Assembly: GCF_004335085.1 (NCBI RefSeq)
Contig: NZ_RQRS01000016.1
Coordinates: 26,856 to 90,855 of the forward strand
Length of the DNA stretch: 64,000 nt
Direction of reading: 5' to 3'
Source of the DNA: Pedobacter nototheniae
GTDB lineage: Bacteria; Bacteroidota; Bacteroidia; Sphingobacteriales; Sphingobacteriaceae
Each line of letters opens with the position of its first letter. The first letter of the stretch is position 1. The notes below the pieces were generated by a model that saw only the letters and a list, made by a program, of their open reading frames with translations, did not search any database and was not told the origin of the DNA. Position numbers and translations under genes: made by a program. Shown here in pieces: positions 45,582-55,321 of this stretch.

Positions 45582-46586
45582 TTAAAAAATGTTTTTAAGA
45601 CTTCTTTTTAAGGCCTTTCTAAATCTTTTAAAATTAAAATTAGTAAGGCTAAATACTTCTTTTCTGAAATACCACTTTAGATTGAGCATGTTGACATTTG
45701 GCGACATTAAAATTTCTAGCCATTTTTTAAATAAATATTTTTCTAGTCTTGACTGATCATATCTGTTCGATTTTTTGTTCGCTAATTTAAGCTCATTAAA
45801 AAAGGCCAAATAACGATTTAAATGAGCTGCATTAAAGCTTCCCTTAAATAACTCCATATGTATGCTTAGCAAATCGCTATTTGCTTCAATACCGATTTTA
45901 TTCAGTAGGTTTCTTAAAATTCTTTGCTCTTGCTGAAATAATATTTCTGAATTTAAAAAAGATGTATTATTAGAATGTATCCTATACTCAACAAGTACAT
46001 GGTCAATATTTGCGATTTTATGATTTTCCGAAATTCTGCTGAAGAGATCGAAATCTTCCGCAGGGGCGTAATCTCTATAACCATTAAGATCATTAAAAAC
46101 TTCCCTTTTAAACATAGTTGTGGAGTTAACAAAAGGGTTACCAAAAAGCATAAAAAGATCTACATCATTATCTACAGGTACATTTAATCTCTGGCCAGTT
46201 TTCGTACTGTTTTCATCAATAATATTTGCATGACCACCGCATAAAGCAACATCTGGTTGATTTTTTAAGAAATCGTACAACAACTTTAATCTGTCTTTAT
46301 ACGCAATATCATCACTATCCAAAATGGCAATATATTCTCCTTTAGCCAATTCTAATAGTCTGTTTCTAGTAAAAACTAAGCCCTTATTGCCTTCATTATG
46401 AGCTAAAACTATTCTTTCATCTTTAAAAGTTTTCACAATTGAAACTGTATCATCTGTTGAGCCATCATTTAAAACAATTAATTCAAAATCGGTGAAAGTT
46501 TGGTCGAGAATACTTTCTATTGATCTTTTAATATGATTACTTTCATTATATGCCGCCATAAAGACGGTAATTTTGGGTGTTGACAT
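45582..46586 (-). CDS. GT2 glycosyltransferase (module A)
   Basis: Protein of 334 residues, GT-A fold: ITVFMAAYNESNHIKRSIESI start, LNDGSTDDT, ILDSDDIAYKDR (DxD-type metal site), and the APAEDFDLFSRI motif. The C-terminal extension ends NFNFKRFRKALKRS. It resembles the protein at 50024-51052 over its whole length. It is divergent from the GT4 gene at 46714; the same GT2/GT4 arrangement recurs 4.4 kb away. Sugar specificity is unknown. Confidence 0.88.
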   Translation of the reverse strand: MSTPKITVFMAAYNESNHIKRSIESILDQTFTDFELIVLNDGSTDDTVSIVKTFKDERIVLAHNEGNKGLVFTRNRLLELAKGEYIAILDSDDIAYKDRLKLLYDFLKNQPDVALCGGHANIIDENSTKTGQRLNVPVDNDVDLFMLFGNPFVNSTTMFKREVFNDLNGYRDYAPAEDFDLFSRISENHKIANIDHVLVEYRIHSNNTSFLNSEILFQQEQRILRNLLNKIGIEANSDLLSIHMELFKGSFNAAHLNRYLAFFNELKLANKKSNRYDQSRLEKYLFKKWLEILMSPNVNMLNLKWYFRKEVFSLTNFNFKRFRKALKRSLKNIF

Positions 46587-46713
46587 AATTTTTGATTGAA
46601 TCTTGCCTGTGGCTTAAATGCTGACGGAAAATAATGTAAAATTATAAATTATTTATTCTTTAATTTGCGCAAATGTTAAACAGGTAATAACTATTGTTTA
46701 TACAAAGGCTTGG

Positions 46714-47823
46714 ATGAAGAAAATATTATTTATAACGCATAATTTGGGTAGAACAGGTTCTGAAATGTTACTTTGGTACTCATTGACCCATTTAAATAAG
46801 GATAAATATTTACCTCTTTTATACACAAAAGACAAAGGTGTATTGGTTGATGAACTCCCTTCTGAAATAAAGCATTTTTTGCCCTATAAAAAAAATCCTA
46901 AAAGATCTTTAAGGCTTTTAAGATCGGTTTTGAAAATATTTAAGATCGATTCATTCGAATATCAGTTAAAGCACATTACTGAAAAAAATAATGTTGATTT
47001 CTGGTATGTAAATACTATAGTTCTACCTGAGTTTTATCCTTTAGCTAAAAAATTAGGTGTTAAAATAATTACGCATGCACATGAGTTACCACTTGCTTAT
47101 AATTTTATTTCATACAAAGGATTAGAGACCATTATTTCTTCATCAGAAGTACTAATAGGATGCTCGAAAGCTGTATGTGAAAAAATAAGCGGTATGGGAA
47201 GAGATGATGTAAAATTATTATATGGTTTTATAGATAATAATAAAGTTCAATTTACAAAGCCAGCTAAAGACATAAGATCTAATCTAGGTTTTAGTGCGGA
47301 TGAATTTATATGGGCTATTTCTGGTAAAACATCCTTAATAAAAGGGGTTGATTTTCTAGTTTCATTAGCAAAAGAACTTCCAGAGAATGTTAAAATAATC
47401 TGGATTGGCGGAGAGGAAGATACTGGAATTTATTACTACGCGAAAAAAACCTTAGAGAATTTATTCCCTGGAAAGGTTACTTTTTTAGGGGCTCAAAGTG
47501 GTGATTATTATAACTACCTTAATTCTGCAGATGCATTTTTATTAACCTCTCGCGAAGATTCTTTCCCCCTTGTGATGTTAGAAGCAGCAGCTTTGGGTAA
47601 ACCAATTGTAGGTTTTAAATCGGGCGGAATTAGCGAATTCATAAAAGAAAATACAGGTATTGTTGTAGATTCCTGGAGAACTAAGGATTTAGCCACAGCG
47701 ATGATGGAAGTAAAAGATAATCCTGAAAGATTTTCTATTGACGCTATAAAGGCAGAAGCAGCCCGTTATGAAGTGAAAAAGCAGGTGGCTCTACTTGAAA
47801 ATATATTAGATGGTGTATCTTAA
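46714..47823 (+). CDS. GT4 glycosyltransferase (module A)
   Basis: Protein of 369 residues, GT-B fold. N-terminal domain: HNLGRTGSEMLLWY and ITHAHELPLAY; C-terminal: FIWAISGKTSLIKGVDFLV, SREDSFPLVMLEAAALGKPIVGF (E-x7-E-type donor site). It is a full-length paralogue of the protein at 51276-52382 (RTGSEM, HELPL, IGCSK.VCEK, LLYGF and SREDSFPLVM shared). Probably adds a sugar to the lipid-linked glycan in the cytosol. Confidence 0.88.
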   Translation: MKKILFITHNLGRTGSEMLLWYSLTHLNKDKYLPLLYTKDKGVLVDELPSEIKHFLPYKKNPKRSLRLLRSVLKIFKIDSFEYQLKHITEKNNVDFWYVNTIVLPEFYPLAKKLGVKIITHAHELPLAYNFISYKGLETIISSSEVLIGCSKAVCEKISGMGRDDVKLLYGFIDNNKVQFTKPAKDIRSNLGFSADEFIWAISGKTSLIKGVDFLVSLAKELPENVKIIWIGGEEDTGIYYYAKKTLENLFPGKVTFLGAQSGDYYNYLNSADAFLLTSREDSFPLVMLEAAALGKPIVGFKSGGISEFIKENTGIVVDSWRTKDLATAMMEVKDNPERFSIDAIKAEAARYEVKKQVALLENILDGVS

Positions 47824-47860
47824 TATATAAAAGCTGAAGTTATTTTATAAAGTTAAATAA

Positions 47861-47892
47861 TGCATTACATACACGCTTATGTAGGTAATGCA
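47861..47892. terminator. Hairpin between convergent GT4 and WbsX-like genes
   Basis: TGCATTACATAC at 47861-47872 pairs with GTAGGTAATGCA at 47881-47892 (11 of 12 pairs). No strong T-run, so only a probable bidirectional terminator. Confidence 0.5.
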
Positions 47893-47898
47893 CGAAGT

Positions 47899-49011
47899 TT
47901 ATAACTTTAAGCCATTCTTTAAAGCCTGCAAATAACTATGCCCATATTTTTGATCTGGTTCTAGATGACAGCCTTCTGCCCATTCATTCCAGGCATTAAT
48001 GAATATAATACGCTCATCCCCTTCAAAGTTTTCTTTTGTATAGGCGACGGTTTTTTCTACCCAGTTTTGAAATTTTTCAGGACTCGAGTTAACGAATATT
48101 GTAGCGTTATTTTTTCTTCTTGCTGAGTTATCCCAAGAAGGAAAAACTGAACGAAAATATTTATATTTTTTTGGAGATTTTATACTCATTATATCCGCCA
48201 TATCTTTATAGTCGTAAACATTATTGCTCAGGAAGGCACTCTTTTTTAAAGCGGTTTTATGCATTAACTTTCTAAAAAAATGACTTATTGGCTTTTTCTT
48301 GCTATATTTTTTAACATCCATAGCAAAATCTGGTGCAAACTCCATGCTGGCATCAAAGTCATGCATTTTAGGGTCGAGATCTTTTAGGAAATTTTCCACC
48401 CTAATAAGGTATATATCTTCAAATCCAGCTTTTTTAACCTCTTCTCTCCAAATACTAACCGCCTCATTAATTTGAGGGTGAAGTTCGGATCTGTATACCA
48501 AAAAAACAGGTTTCCCATCTATTTTAATATATCTTTCATCCTTAAAAAATGGAATTAAATACTTTATGTGCTCATAATCATCTTTTAAGTTATAATCCTG
48601 CTTTATTAGTACATTTTTTTCTAAACCATCCCACCTTCTCGTCCAATTTTCATTAGCCCAGCATAAACAAAATGGAAAATTTGGATTTTTTGAATTAAGC
48701 ATCTGTTCAATTGGTCTCTCCATCAAAAGTTTGCCATTAAACCAATAATGATAGAAGCAAAAACCATGAATGCCATAACTTTTTGCTAATTGAGCTTGGG
48801 CAATCATAGTTTCTAATAATCTTAGGTCGTAAAAGCCTAAATCGGTAGGTAGGTGTGGTTGGTAGTGATGTTTAAATTTTGGTGCAGATTTGGTAACATT
48901 TGTCCATTCAGTAAAGCCCTTGCCCCACCACTCATCATTCTCTTTAAATGGATGAAATTGTGGTAAGTAGATTGCAATAGCTTTAACATCGTCTAGGGTT
49001 AAATGATTCAT
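47899..49011 (-). CDS. WbsX-like (GH99-type) glycan enzyme
   Basis: Protein of 370 residues beginning IAIYLPQFHPFKENDEWWGKGFTEW, the hallmark of WbsX/glyco_tran_WbsX proteins, with FCLCWANENWTRRWDG and IIFINAWNEWAEGCHLEPD. The family is related to GH99 endomannosidases and is found in O-antigen and capsule clusters. Either transferase or hydrolase activity is possible. It lies between the two GT2/GT4 modules. Confidence 0.85.
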   Translation of the reverse strand: MNHLTLDDVKAIAIYLPQFHPFKENDEWWGKGFTEWTNVTKSAPKFKHHYQPHLPTDLGFYDLRLLETMIAQAQLAKSYGIHGFCFYHYWFNGKLLMERPIEQMLNSKNPNFPFCLCWANENWTRRWDGLEKNVLIKQDYNLKDDYEHIKYLIPFFKDERYIKIDGKPVFLVYRSELHPQINEAVSIWREEVKKAGFEDIYLIRVENFLKDLDPKMHDFDASMEFAPDFAMDVKKYSKKKPISHFFRKLMHKTALKKSAFLSNNVYDYKDMADIMSIKSPKKYKYFRSVFPSWDNSARRKNNATIFVNSSPEKFQNWVEKTVAYTKENFEGDERIIFINAWNEWAEGCHLEPDQKYGHSYLQALKNGLKL

Positions 49012-49145
49012 AAATGAACGGTAAATATTGTAAGTAAGTTTTGCAAATTAATAAGAGCTGAACTAATTAATTTCGCCTAAGTTAATCAAAGAAAAATGTA
49101 TTAAAAAAATGAAAATGTTTAGCTCCAATTTTTGAATACTAACGC

Positions 49146-50024
49146 TTATTTCAATTTAAGGGCAAAATTTAATCTACTAAGCCATTTCCTTGGTTTTCTA
49201 TCAGGAAAATATTCATTGTAATGTTTTACAATAAGGTTTGTTAAAAAGAAGCTGAAGCTTTTCTGATAGGCATTAGCTATTTTATTTACTAAGTTTTTGT
49301 CTTCTGCACTAAGGCCGTTATAATTTTTTACCAGCTGCAAATTAGTGTTGATTTCATCGTTAAGTACTTTTTTTGCTTCTTTTTTATAGGCATTAAAAGT
49401 AACTGATTTTCGGTGCATGCGGTGTAGAGTAAGGCATTGGTTAACGCACACGGCTTGGTTGTGGTAAGTTGCTACAAAACCCATCCACCAATCATAATAA
49501 CCTCTTGCCGGAATGGGTGTAAAATGCTTAAGAGAAGATCTATTAAACATAGAAGTATGCCCCGTTACAGAGTTGTAAAACAAAAAGCTTTTAAATGATT
49601 TTCCTTCTAGCGTGAAATCCGATTTTAATATTTGTTTGCCAAGATCTTTCCCTTCATCATCAATCAATTCTGAATTTGAAAAAACCAACCACTTATCTTT
49701 AATATTAGCCAATAAAATTTCGAGTTTATTAGGTAGCCAAATGTCATCCTGGTCACTAATGGCAATATATTCTCCTGTTGTAAGATTAATTGCTTTTTCG
49801 AAATTTTTATTAAAACCCAGGTTTTGCGTATTTCTAAATGATTTTATTTGCGGATAATGTACGGCAAGGTTTTCACTAATTTGGAAAGTATTATCTGTAG
49901 AGCAGTCATCCAAAATAATAAGTTCAATGTTTTTATGAGTTTGGTTTAAAATACTTTTCACCTGCTCTTCCAAAAACTGAGCGCCATTATAAGTGCAAAG
50001 GGCAATAGAAATTAATGGCTCCAT
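49146..50024 (-). CDS. GT2 glycosyltransferase
   Basis: Protein of 292 residues: ISIALCTYNGAQFLEEQVKSIL, LDDCSTDNT, ISDQDDIWLPNK (DQDD metal site), and a GYYDWWMGF segment typical of rhamnosyl-type GT2 enzymes; the sugar is not certain. Its ATG overlaps the stop of the upstream gene by one base (TAATG), so the two are coupled. Confidence 0.87.
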   Translation of the reverse strand: MEPLISIALCTYNGAQFLEEQVKSILNQTHKNIELIILDDCSTDNTFQISENLAVHYPQIKSFRNTQNLGFNKNFEKAINLTTGEYIAISDQDDIWLPNKLEILLANIKDKWLVFSNSELIDDEGKDLGKQILKSDFTLEGKSFKSFLFYNSVTGHTSMFNRSSLKHFTPIPARGYYDWWMGFVATYHNQAVCVNQCLTLHRMHRKSVTFNAYKKEAKKVLNDEINTNLQLVKNYNGLSAEDKNLVNKIANAYQKSFSFFLTNLIVKHYNEYFPDRKPRKWLSRLNFALKLK

Positions 50025-51052
50025 TATAATATTGTTTCGGTGTTACTTCTTGATTGTTTTTTGGTGGCTAACTTTATAAATTGTCTAAAGTTAAAGTGTT
50101 TGATAGAAAACAGTTCAGATTTTATAAACTTGCTTAACTGATTTTTTTCCTTGCTGAAAAATAAGAAGTTGAACCACTCTTTTTGCAGCATAATTTCTAA
50201 CAATGTGTTATTATAGCTTTGCTTTTTTTGATTCGAATTTTTTATTTTTAACAAATGCATTTCAATTTTATGCATATCAATATTGTCAAAATTTCTTGTT
50301 AAAAAGCTGTGGTGAATCAATATGTTTGCCTCTGGCACTTTTTCGCCGAATAAATTTGAAAGAAGATAATTAATAGTCTTCATTTCACTTTGGTTCATTT
50401 CTACACGTTTTTTTGAAGTAATATTTTCGGCATGTATTCGATATAAAAGAAGGTTTTCATTTAAGTTTGCTACCTCATAATTTAACGCAATTTGTGAAAA
50501 CAAGTAGTAATCTTCAGCATACTGATATTCAATATCATATTTAAATTCCTTTGCTATCTTGGAATCAAACATCACCGAAGGATGAATAAAACTATTTCTA
50601 AAAAGATGATTAACCTTAATTTCTTCTGAAAAAAAAGGTCTTCTTAATTTGTACATCTTTTCTCCGTTTTCATTTATAGCGATTGCCTGCGAACCACACA
50701 TTTTACAAGATGGATTTGATTGCATATAGTCCATTTGCTTTTCTAATCGCGTTGGGAGCGCTATATCATCAGCGTCTATTCTGGCAATATATTTTCCTCG
50801 ACTAAGCTCAAGACCAATATTAAGTGTTGCTACAATGCCTTTGTTTTGTTCGTTTTTTATATACGTGATTCGTGGATCAGTAAAGGAATTAATAATTTCT
50901 TCTGAACGATCTATGCTTCCATCATTTATAATTAAAAATTCAAATTTGGTAAGTGTTTGGTTAAGAATACTGTTAATGGTCTCTTTTAAATACTTTTCGC
51001 CATTATGAACTGGCATTAAAACGGTTAATAATATTTCTGGAGTATCTGTCAT
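50024..51052 (-). CDS. GT2 glycosyltransferase (module B)
   Basis: Protein of 342 residues: LTVLMPVHNGEKYLKETINSIL, INDGSIDRS, ARIDADDIALPTR (DADD), YAEDYYLFSQIAL, and a C-terminal extension with FSIKHFNFRQFIK. It resembles 45582-46586 along the whole length, including the tail. It is divergent from the GT4 gene at 51276, exactly as in module A. Confidence 0.88.
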   Translation of the reverse strand: MTDTPEILLTVLMPVHNGEKYLKETINSILNQTLTKFEFLIINDGSIDRSEEIINSFTDPRITYIKNEQNKGIVATLNIGLELSRGKYIARIDADDIALPTRLEKQMDYMQSNPSCKMCGSQAIAINENGEKMYKLRRPFFSEEIKVNHLFRNSFIHPSVMFDSKIAKEFKYDIEYQYAEDYYLFSQIALNYEVANLNENLLLYRIHAENITSKKRVEMNQSEMKTINYLLSNLFGEKVPEANILIHHSFLTRNFDNIDMHKIEMHLLKIKNSNQKKQSYNNTLLEIMLQKEWFNFLFFSKEKNQLSKFIKSELFSIKHFNFRQFIKLATKKQSRSNTETIL

Positions 51053-51275
51053 TTAGATAAAGTATTTAAAAGGCCAAGATTACATTGAAAGCCGGTGATG
51101 CAATGAAACAAAAGTAAAAATAAATAAAGCTTTAACGATGGAGCAAAGTTTATTTTTAGTGTGGAAGTATAAGCTTGAAAAGTCTAAATAATTTTTTATG
51201 CATCTTTGGAGAATATTTAATCTTATCAGATTAAAAGAATATAGGAGATTTGAAACTCAGCTCTTAAAAACAAAC

Positions 51276-52382
51276 ATGAAAAAAGTTTTATTTATCACCC
51301 CATTTTTTGGAAGAACAGGTTCTGAAATGCAGTTATTTTATATTCTGCAAAATCTCGACCAACAAAATATTAAGCCATATTTATTTTCTAGAAATAATGG
51401 TGTGCTTGTAAAAGAGCTTTCCGATAATATTCCTTCATTTGTTGGCTATAAGCAGCATCCGAATTTTTTGTATAAAATTTTCAGATTGTTATTATATACT
51501 GTAAATATCAATCCTGTTGAGTTTCAGTTACGTTTATTACAGAAAAAGATAAAAGCCGATTGCTGGTATATAAATACAATAGCAAACAGAGATGCCTTTA
51601 GTATTGCAAAAAAACTAGGAATAAAAGTGATTTCTCATGTGCACGAATTGCCATTATCTTATAGTTTGGTTAAAGCAGGCTCCATAAAAAATATGTTAAG
51701 CTCAGGAATGTGCATTGGTTGTTCTAAAATTGTATGCGAAAAGCTTGAAGATATGGGGCATAAAAACGTTCAATTACTTTATGGTTTTGTTGATGATGAG
51801 AAAATCAATCTATCGGAAAATAATGATGCCATTAAACAGCAATTTGGAATTAAGATTGATGATTTTGTTTGGATAATTTCTGGTAACACTTCTACAATAA
51901 AAGGGATTGATTTTCTTATTCCTTTGGTTAAAGAATTAAAACATAACCATAAAATAATTTGGATTGGTGGAGTAGAAAGTAATGGAACAATGTGTTACGC
52001 GGAAGAATCCATTAGGGCAAATTTTTCTGATAGGGTATTTTTTGCGGGTAAAAAATCGACAGATTATTACGATTATTTTAATATTGGACATGCTTATCTT
52101 TCCCTATCGCGGGAAGATTCTTTCCCATTGGTGATGATTGAGGCAGCCCATTTAGGTAAGCCCATTGCAGGCTTTAATTCCGGTGGGATAAATGAATTTG
52201 TAAAAGAGGATATTGGTATTGTTATAGATCAGCTTAATTTTAAGGCACTAGCAAATGCTATGGAGCAAATAGAAACCAATTACGAAAGCTACGATCAAAA
52301 CAAAATAAAAGCCTACGCTAAAACATTTAATGTTAAAGAGCAAACCCGAAAATTAACTGAAATGCTAGAGCTTTATATTTAG
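51276..52382 (+). CDS. GT4 glycosyltransferase (module B)
   Basis: Protein of 368 residues from the ATG at 51276 (MKKVLFITPFFGRTGSEMQL). A longer frame to 51198 adds 26 residues, but the paralogue at 46714 starts at the equivalent Met, so the shorter start is preferred. Motifs: VISHVHELPLSY, FVWIISGNTSTIKGIDFLI, SREDSFPLVMIEAAHLGKPIAGF. GT-B enzyme of the same locus; the sugar is unknown. Confidence 0.88.
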   Translation: MKKVLFITPFFGRTGSEMQLFYILQNLDQQNIKPYLFSRNNGVLVKELSDNIPSFVGYKQHPNFLYKIFRLLLYTVNINPVEFQLRLLQKKIKADCWYINTIANRDAFSIAKKLGIKVISHVHELPLSYSLVKAGSIKNMLSSGMCIGCSKIVCEKLEDMGHKNVQLLYGFVDDEKINLSENNDAIKQQFGIKIDDFVWIISGNTSTIKGIDFLIPLVKELKHNHKIIWIGGVESNGTMCYAEESIRANFSDRVFFAGKKSTDYYDYFNIGHAYLSLSREDSFPLVMIEAAHLGKPIAGFNSGGINEFVKEDIGIVIDQLNFKALANAMEQIETNYESYDQNKIKAYAKTFNVKEQTRKLTEMLELYI

Positions 52383-52385
52383 CCG

Positions 52386-54206
52386 TTAATCTGTAAAAGC
52401 TTGCATATCAATTAATTTCCTGTATAATCCATTGTTAGCCATTAATTCAGAATGATTACCAGTTTCGGCAATTACTCCCTTATCAATTACAACAATTTGA
52501 TCTGCGTGTTGTATGGTGCTTAAACGGTGTGCAATAACAATAGATGTACGGTTTTTCATTAAATTATTTAATGCATCCTGAACTAGTTTTTCTGATTCAG
52601 TATCTAAAGCAGATGTGGCTTCATCCAAAAGCATGATAGGCGGATTGGCTAAAACTGCACGTGCTATGCAAATTCTTTGTCTTTGCCCACCAGACAATCT
52701 ATTCCCTCTATCACCAACAAAGGATTGATACCCATCTTCAGTGCTTAATATGAATTCGTGTGCATTTGCTATTTTGGCAGCAGCAGTAACTTCTTCCTGA
52801 GAAGCATCTGGTCTTGCAAAGGCAATGTTATTGAAAATAGTGTCGTTAAATAAGAAAGAATCTTGATTTACTGTTCCCATTTGCGAACGAATACTTTCTA
52901 CAGTTAAATTTCTATAATCATGACCATCAATTTTTATAACGCCTGATTTTGGATCATGGAATCGAGGAATCAAATCCATAAGTGTACTTTTACCTCCACC
53001 AGACGGACCCACTAATGCAACGGTTTTTCCCTTTTCGATTTTGAGATTAATGCTTTTTAGAATCTCTTTTTCCCCATAGCTAAAGGATACATCCTCTAAT
53101 GTTAATGCATTTTGAAAACCTTCAAAAACTTCAGCATCACTTTTATTCACCATGGCTGGTTTAGTATCAATTAAATCTAATACACGCTCTCCAGCAGAGA
53201 TGCCAGAGTGTATCCCGCTAAATGAATCGGTTAAAGCTTTAATAGGTTGCATCACTTGAGAAAATGTAGCTAAGTATACAACGAAATCTGCTGCTTCAAG
53301 ATCTCCCTTTCCACTCAAAATTAAAGTACCTCCATATAATAGAATAAATACAACGACAAAAACACCAAGTGTTTGCGAAACTGGAGATGCGAGTTGTTGT
53401 CTCCTTGCCATTTTCCTATTCAAAAAGGAATAAAACCTGTTTTCATCATCAAATTTTTGTTTCGTTCTATTTGTAGCATTAAAAGCTTTTATAATCTTTA
53501 TGCCACTGAGTGACTCATCTAAAAAACCGATCATCTTTGCAAAAGATTCGTGAGACTGGGTAGCCTGTTGCTTTAATCTTTTTACTATCTTGCTGATGAT
53601 AAATCCAGAAATAGGAATAACCAGTAATGAAAACAATGTCAATTTTAAAGATATTGAGATTAAAACTCCAACAAAGAACATGAGTTGTAGTGGTTCTTTA
53701 AAAACAACTTGTAAGGTATTAGTTACGGTAAACTGAACCACTTGAACATCCGATGCTACCTTAGAGATGATATCGCCTTTACGCTCGTTGTTAAAGAAAC
53801 CAACATGCATATTCATTACGTTGTTAAAAACAGTCTTTCTTAAATTTAATAAGGTATGTACGCGTAAATCCTCCATAAAACGTTGAGAGAAATATCTAAA
53901 CAAATTAGATAAGAATACGGTTACAACGATCACAATACAAATAATTTGTAAGGCATGTATTTTATCGTGTGCAATTATGGCGTCCATATATTCATTAAAC
54001 TTTCCAAGAAAATTTAATGATCCTGCAGTTTTGTCAGACTTAATATTAGTAACAGCTTTGCCTAGAAATAGTGCTTGCATCAATGGACCAAGCAATGTGA
54101 ACAAAAAGGTATTAAAGGCTATTGCGAATAATGTTGCAATAACATAAGGTATGGCAAATTTTTCTATAGGTTTGGCAAAGGATAATAAACGAAAGTAAAT
54201 TTTCAT
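52386..54206 (-). CDS. MsbA-like lipid/glycan ABC exporter
   Basis: Protein of 606 residues, a half-transporter: six-helix membrane domain (about 1-330) and ATPase domain (about 365-600) with Walker A GPSGGGKST, signature LSGGQRQRICIARA, Walker B PIMLLDEATSAL and H-loop IVIAHRLST. It would flip lipid A core or a lipid-linked glycan across the inner membrane as a homodimer. Its place in the glycan locus suggests the second, but an msbA role is equally possible. It ends 3 bp from the convergent GT4 gene. Confidence 0.85.
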   Translation of the reverse strand: MKIYFRLLSFAKPIEKFAIPYVIATLFAIAFNTFLFTLLGPLMQALFLGKAVTNIKSDKTAGSLNFLGKFNEYMDAIIAHDKIHALQIICIVIVVTVFLSNLFRYFSQRFMEDLRVHTLLNLRKTVFNNVMNMHVGFFNNERKGDIISKVASDVQVVQFTVTNTLQVVFKEPLQLMFFVGVLISISLKLTLFSLLVIPISGFIISKIVKRLKQQATQSHESFAKMIGFLDESLSGIKIIKAFNATNRTKQKFDDENRFYSFLNRKMARRQQLASPVSQTLGVFVVVFILLYGGTLILSGKGDLEAADFVVYLATFSQVMQPIKALTDSFSGIHSGISAGERVLDLIDTKPAMVNKSDAEVFEGFQNALTLEDVSFSYGEKEILKSINLKIEKGKTVALVGPSGGGKSTLMDLIPRFHDPKSGVIKIDGHDYRNLTVESIRSQMGTVNQDSFLFNDTIFNNIAFARPDASQEEVTAAAKIANAHEFILSTEDGYQSFVGDRGNRLSGGQRQRICIARAVLANPPIMLLDEATSALDTESEKLVQDALNNLMKNRTSIVIAHRLSTIQHADQIVVIDKGVIAETGNHSELMANNGLYRKLIDMQAFTD

Positions 54207-54334
54207 TTTAGGTAATATGGTTATGTAAACCGAAGCCCAGTTAGTTAGGCTGCGGAAAAAATCTAAATAAAATTAGGCAAATGTACGTTTTTCGATTAAA
54301 CCTTATCAGGTTTGGGCGTTTGCTATACTTAAAA

Positions 54335-55321
54335 TTACAATCGCTTAATGCTTTTTGTGGAAATAGATTGATTAACAATTCCCATTACATCAGAAATATT
54401 CAATTTAGAGTTGTACTTTTTCTTTAAACTATTCAATCTTTTTCTGCTATTGTCTATTTGATCTGCGTGCGCTAAATAATCCTTATAACTGCCGATAACC
54501 CAAAATTTTCCAATCAATATTTTTGGAAGTAATTCTGCAAATAGTTGCTGCAATGGCCAAAGTATTTTCCTTATTCCATTAAGGTGAATAGATTGAAGGA
54601 TAAAACGGTTTCGGTAGTAAATTTTCTTTATAAAATCTGATTTGATTTGTGTTTTGGTGCTTCCACTCACATGATGAAAACAAACGGATTTATGCTCGTA
54701 ATAACATTTCCAGCCCAATTGCCAAGCCCTCAGACTTAAATCAAAATCTTCAGAAGAAAATGGGGAATAAATTTCATCAAAGCCACCAAGTTCTTTTAGC
54801 TTGTTAGCATTAACCAATGCATTTGCACCCGAAAGATAAGCTGTATAAACATTTTCATCTTCAGTATTTTCACTATAATAGAATTTATTGGCTTTTATTC
54901 TGCAACCTCCATAATATAACAAGCGGGCGGCATCTTCAATTTTAGTTCCATCAACAGTCATTATTCTGCTCATAACACCAAAAGTATCAGGCTTATTAAA
55001 ATATTCCCATTGATGGTCAAAATAATCGGGTGTTAACTTTACATCAGAGTTTAATAAGAGAATAAATTCATATTGAGATTGACGTATCCCATGATTACAG
55101 GTATAAGAAAATCCTCGATTTTTATCGTTAATAAGGAGTTTAACGTTTGGATAGTTTTCTTTTATAAATGTAATGCTATCATCTTTAGATCCATCATCAA
55201 TCACAATAATTTCGAATAAAGATTTCGAATTAATTGCAGCCGTAAATACTGATGGCAAGTATTTTTCGAGTAAATGCTTGCCGTTATAATTAGGTATAAC
55301 TATTGAAACGCTTTTTTGCAT
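54335..55321 (-). CDS. GT2 glycosyltransferase
   Basis: Protein of 328 residues: VSIVIPNYNGKHLLEKYLPSV, IDDGSKDDS, LLLNSDVKLTPDYFD (NSDV in the DxD place), SSEDFDLSLRAWQLGWKCYYEH. This is the rhamnosyl/N-acetylglucosaminyl-type GT2 subgroup. Its start abuts the stop of the upstream gene (55322), so they are coupled. Confidence 0.88.
   Translation of the reverse strand: MQKSVSIVIPNYNGKHLLEKYLPSVFTAAINSKSLFEIIVIDDGSKDDSITFIKENYPNVKLLINDKNRGFSYTCNHGIRQSQYEFILLLNSDVKLTPDYFDHQWEYFNKPDTFGVMSRIMTVDGTKIEDAARLLYYGGCRIKANKFYYSENTEDENVYTAYLSGANALVNANKLKELGGFDEIYSPFSSEDFDLSLRAWQLGWKCYYEHKSVCFHHVSGSTKTQIKSDFIKKIYYRNRFILQSIHLNGIRKILWPLQQLFAELLPKILIGKFWVIGSYKDYLAHADQIDNSRKRLNSLKKKYNSKLNISDVMGIVNQSISTKSIKRL

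Noticed and set aside
51198..51275. Longer N-terminus for the module B GT4 enzyme
   Set aside because: The paralogue at 46714 and the family start at the equivalent of 51276.
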